From positions 1,085,386-1,149,385 of the forward strand of contig CAJNDS010002412.1 in the NCBI GenBank assembly GCA_905221605.1: 64,000 nt of DNA, given 5' to 3'. Origin of the DNA: Symbiodinium natans (lineage: Eukaryota > Sar > Dinophyceae > Suessiales > Symbiodiniaceae). The stretch's first letter is position 1; each line of letters begins with the position of its first letter. Below are positions 62,620-64,000 of the stretch, in pieces. The notes beneath the pieces were generated by a model. That model was not told the DNA's origin, made no database searches, and was given only the letters and a program-made list of their open reading frames with translations. The position numbers and the translations under genes are program-made.

Positions 62620-63107
62620 CTTGCAACAAAACTTTGCCGGTCTGCGCGCATCGGAAGTTGCTGGACTGGCCAGCATCTGTCCATTCCCGCAAGCTTGCCC
62701 GCGGAGCTGGACAGCTCCGACGTGGCGACAGCGATAGCGAAGCCCAAAGCTCTCTTGGCTCAAAGGACTCTTATGCTACTAAAGGCTTATAGGGTCCATA
62801 AGCAGCCCACACACATGTCGTTTTGGGGATGAACTTTGAGCCAATGTGTAAGCGATCGATTGTGAGTAGCCTTAGGCTCAGGAAGCACCACTTTTGGTGC
62901 CCCTGCCACAGCTCGCGTTCTGCGTGTGCCAAGCTGGCAGCTGGCTTGCCTCACTGTACAGGGCCATGCAGCTGCAGCGGAAAGTCGCAACAACGCTCTA
63001 GATCATCCTGCAACTTCTTCCCCAAACACAGACTCTGTCAAAAGTGCCGCCCCAAGAACTACCATGAAGGTTTTCTTTTTAAATTATGTCTGAAGAGGGT
63101 GGTATAA
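62620..63107 (+). CDS. Cys-rich hypothetical protein, two open segments
   Basis: After CTAAACCCCTTGCAG (62619) 71 codons are open (CRSARIGSCWTGQHLSIPAS; DVATAIAKPKALLAQRTLML). A second frame, 62823-63107, is rich in paired cysteines (FWCPCHSSRSACAKL, GLPHCTGPCSCSG, HRLCQKCRPKNYHE), spaced like a zinc-binding domain. The exon junction between them is not fixed. The domain is not assigned to a named family. Confidence 0.5.
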
Positions 63108-63245
63108 TGCAGAATACATCCTAAGAGGACTGTACGTCTGCAGCAAGAGAAGGGAGCTTTAGGATGAAAGCCCTTAAACCCTAAACGGTTTGGGGCTGAG
63201 GTGTGATAATCGGACCCCGCCGCAAACAAGTACGGGGCCACAAGT

Positions 63246-63325
63246 CAGAGAGGCCCCCCCCCCCCCCCCAAACCCTAAACCCTAAACCCTAAAACCTAAA
63301 ACCCTAAACCCATCTCCCCCCCCCC
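63246..63325 (+). repeat. Poly-C tracts around a CCCTAAA array
   Basis: C runs at 63256-63269 and 63316-63327 bracket four telomere-type units. The island after them (63330-63420) is GC-rich. Confidence 0.85.
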
Positions 63326-63613
63326 CCTCAGAAACCAAAAACTCACGCTGGGAAGATTGCGTCGGCCGCCTGGGAGGGGGCGAGTGGGACGTGTTAGGGA
63401 AGCTCAACTCCATGCACAAGGCCCTAGATTACCCTAAACCCTAGACCGACCCTAGACCCTAGACCCTAGACCCTAGACCCTAAACCCTAAACCTTAAACC
63501 CTAAACCCCAATCTTTTCATCCGGGCAACCCTAAAGCCGCAACTCAACCCACCAGCGGAGGCATCACGAAACATGTCCAGGCTTGGACGTGTTTGGGGGA
63601 ATTCAGGGTTCGG

Positions 63614-63716
63614 GGTTGGGATGTTCCCCCTGATACTCACAGTCCTTAGTAGGGATTTATGGTACCCCCGATGATAATCCCTGTAAGGGACTGTTGAGTA
63701 TAGGGGGGAACATCCC
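63614..63716. mobile_element. MITE-G copy, best preserved
   Basis: GGTTGGGATGTTCCCCCTGATA / TATAGGGGGGAACATCCCCA ends and CAGTCCTTAGTAGGGATTTA / GTAAGGGACTGTTGAGTATA inner arms. Confidence 0.8.
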
Positions 63717-63829
63717 CAAGCTTGGGAGGTTTGGATTGGTCGATCTCTCACTGTCCGAACGTTGAGGCGCCCGCCTCGACTAGTCGTCGAAATTCCACTC
63801 GCCCATCGGGAAGCCGGGGACAGACTGCC

Positions 63830-64000
63830 TTGGGACGAAATGAACCCCAAAATTGGGGGCATATACCATATACTACTACAATTCCTATTAAGGTAATATG
63901 ACCCCTAAACCCTTTTAGGGTCATGTACCCTTTTCTACTTTAATTCCTATTAAGGTGCATGAACCATAAACCCTATTAGGGTTCATTTAGTCCCCAAGGG
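63830..64000 (+). mobile_element. MITE-A copy with duplicated interior, reaching the window end
   Basis: Left end CCTTGGGACGAAATGAACCCC. The segment AATTCCTATTAAGG...AACCCTTTTAGGG occurs twice. Right end TTTAGTCCCCAAGG. Confidence 0.75.

Noticed and set aside
187-64000. Window being a chromosome end
   Set aside because: Arrays are short, occur in both orientations throughout, and alternate with coding sequence, so they are interstitial.

Overview
This is nuclear DNA of a eukaryote, most likely a dinoflagellate or close alveolate/alga. It has Arabidopsis-type TTTAGGG/CCCTAAA repeats scattered throughout, many exons of 30-170 bp, GC-rich third codon positions, likely GC-AG introns beside GT-AG ones, long C or G homopolymers, and no bacterial signals. 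The organism call is inference: no spliced-leader sequence or rRNA gene was found. Gene models were joined by eye from splice signals and reading phase, so exon edges are provisional. Short GC-rich islands are often open on both strands, and most small models carry modest confidence for that reason.

Two genes are recognisable by family. Minus strand 7766-11332 encodes a WD40-repeat plus KAP-type P-loop NTPase membrane protein. Minus strand 41538-51350 encodes a saccharopine-dehydrogenase-like oxidoreductase, reconstructed as about 16 exons and 459 codons, close to the size of that family. Other fairly convincing multi-exon or long-frame models of unknown function are at 17620-19103 (+), 26219-26757 (+), 28708-30221 (-), 30577-31263 (+), 38667-39308 (-, coiled coil), 40637-41515 (+) and 62620-63107 (+, Cys-rich).

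Layout: 0-7.7 kb holds several small plus-strand models running toward the KAP gene, which ends about 45 bp from the last of them. From 11.8 to 24 kb there are small genes on both strands among telomere-type arrays and short inverted-repeat elements. 24-26.2 kb is mostly arrays. 26.2-31.3 kb is gene-dense. 31.3-40.6 kb mixes arrays, elements and single ORFs. 40.6-51.4 kb holds a convergent pair whose stop codons lie about 20 bp apart inside one telomere-type array. 51.4-64 kb holds small models and many elements.

The central observation is that the telomere-type arrays are not random filler. In the oxidoreductase gene, where homology fixes the strand, many introns begin with TTTAGGG-type repeats (splice donors such as GTTTAGGG or GTAGGGTTTAGGG) and end with CCCTAAA-type repeats just before the AG acceptor, so the intron ends could pair as a hairpin. 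Exons sit as unique islands between a CCCTAAA array on the left and a TTTAGGG array on the right, whichever strand is coding. About a dozen families of short inverted-repeat elements share the introns. One family (here 'MITE-A') appears to supply whole introns, with its terminal CCCCAG or CCCCAAG acting as the 3' splice site.
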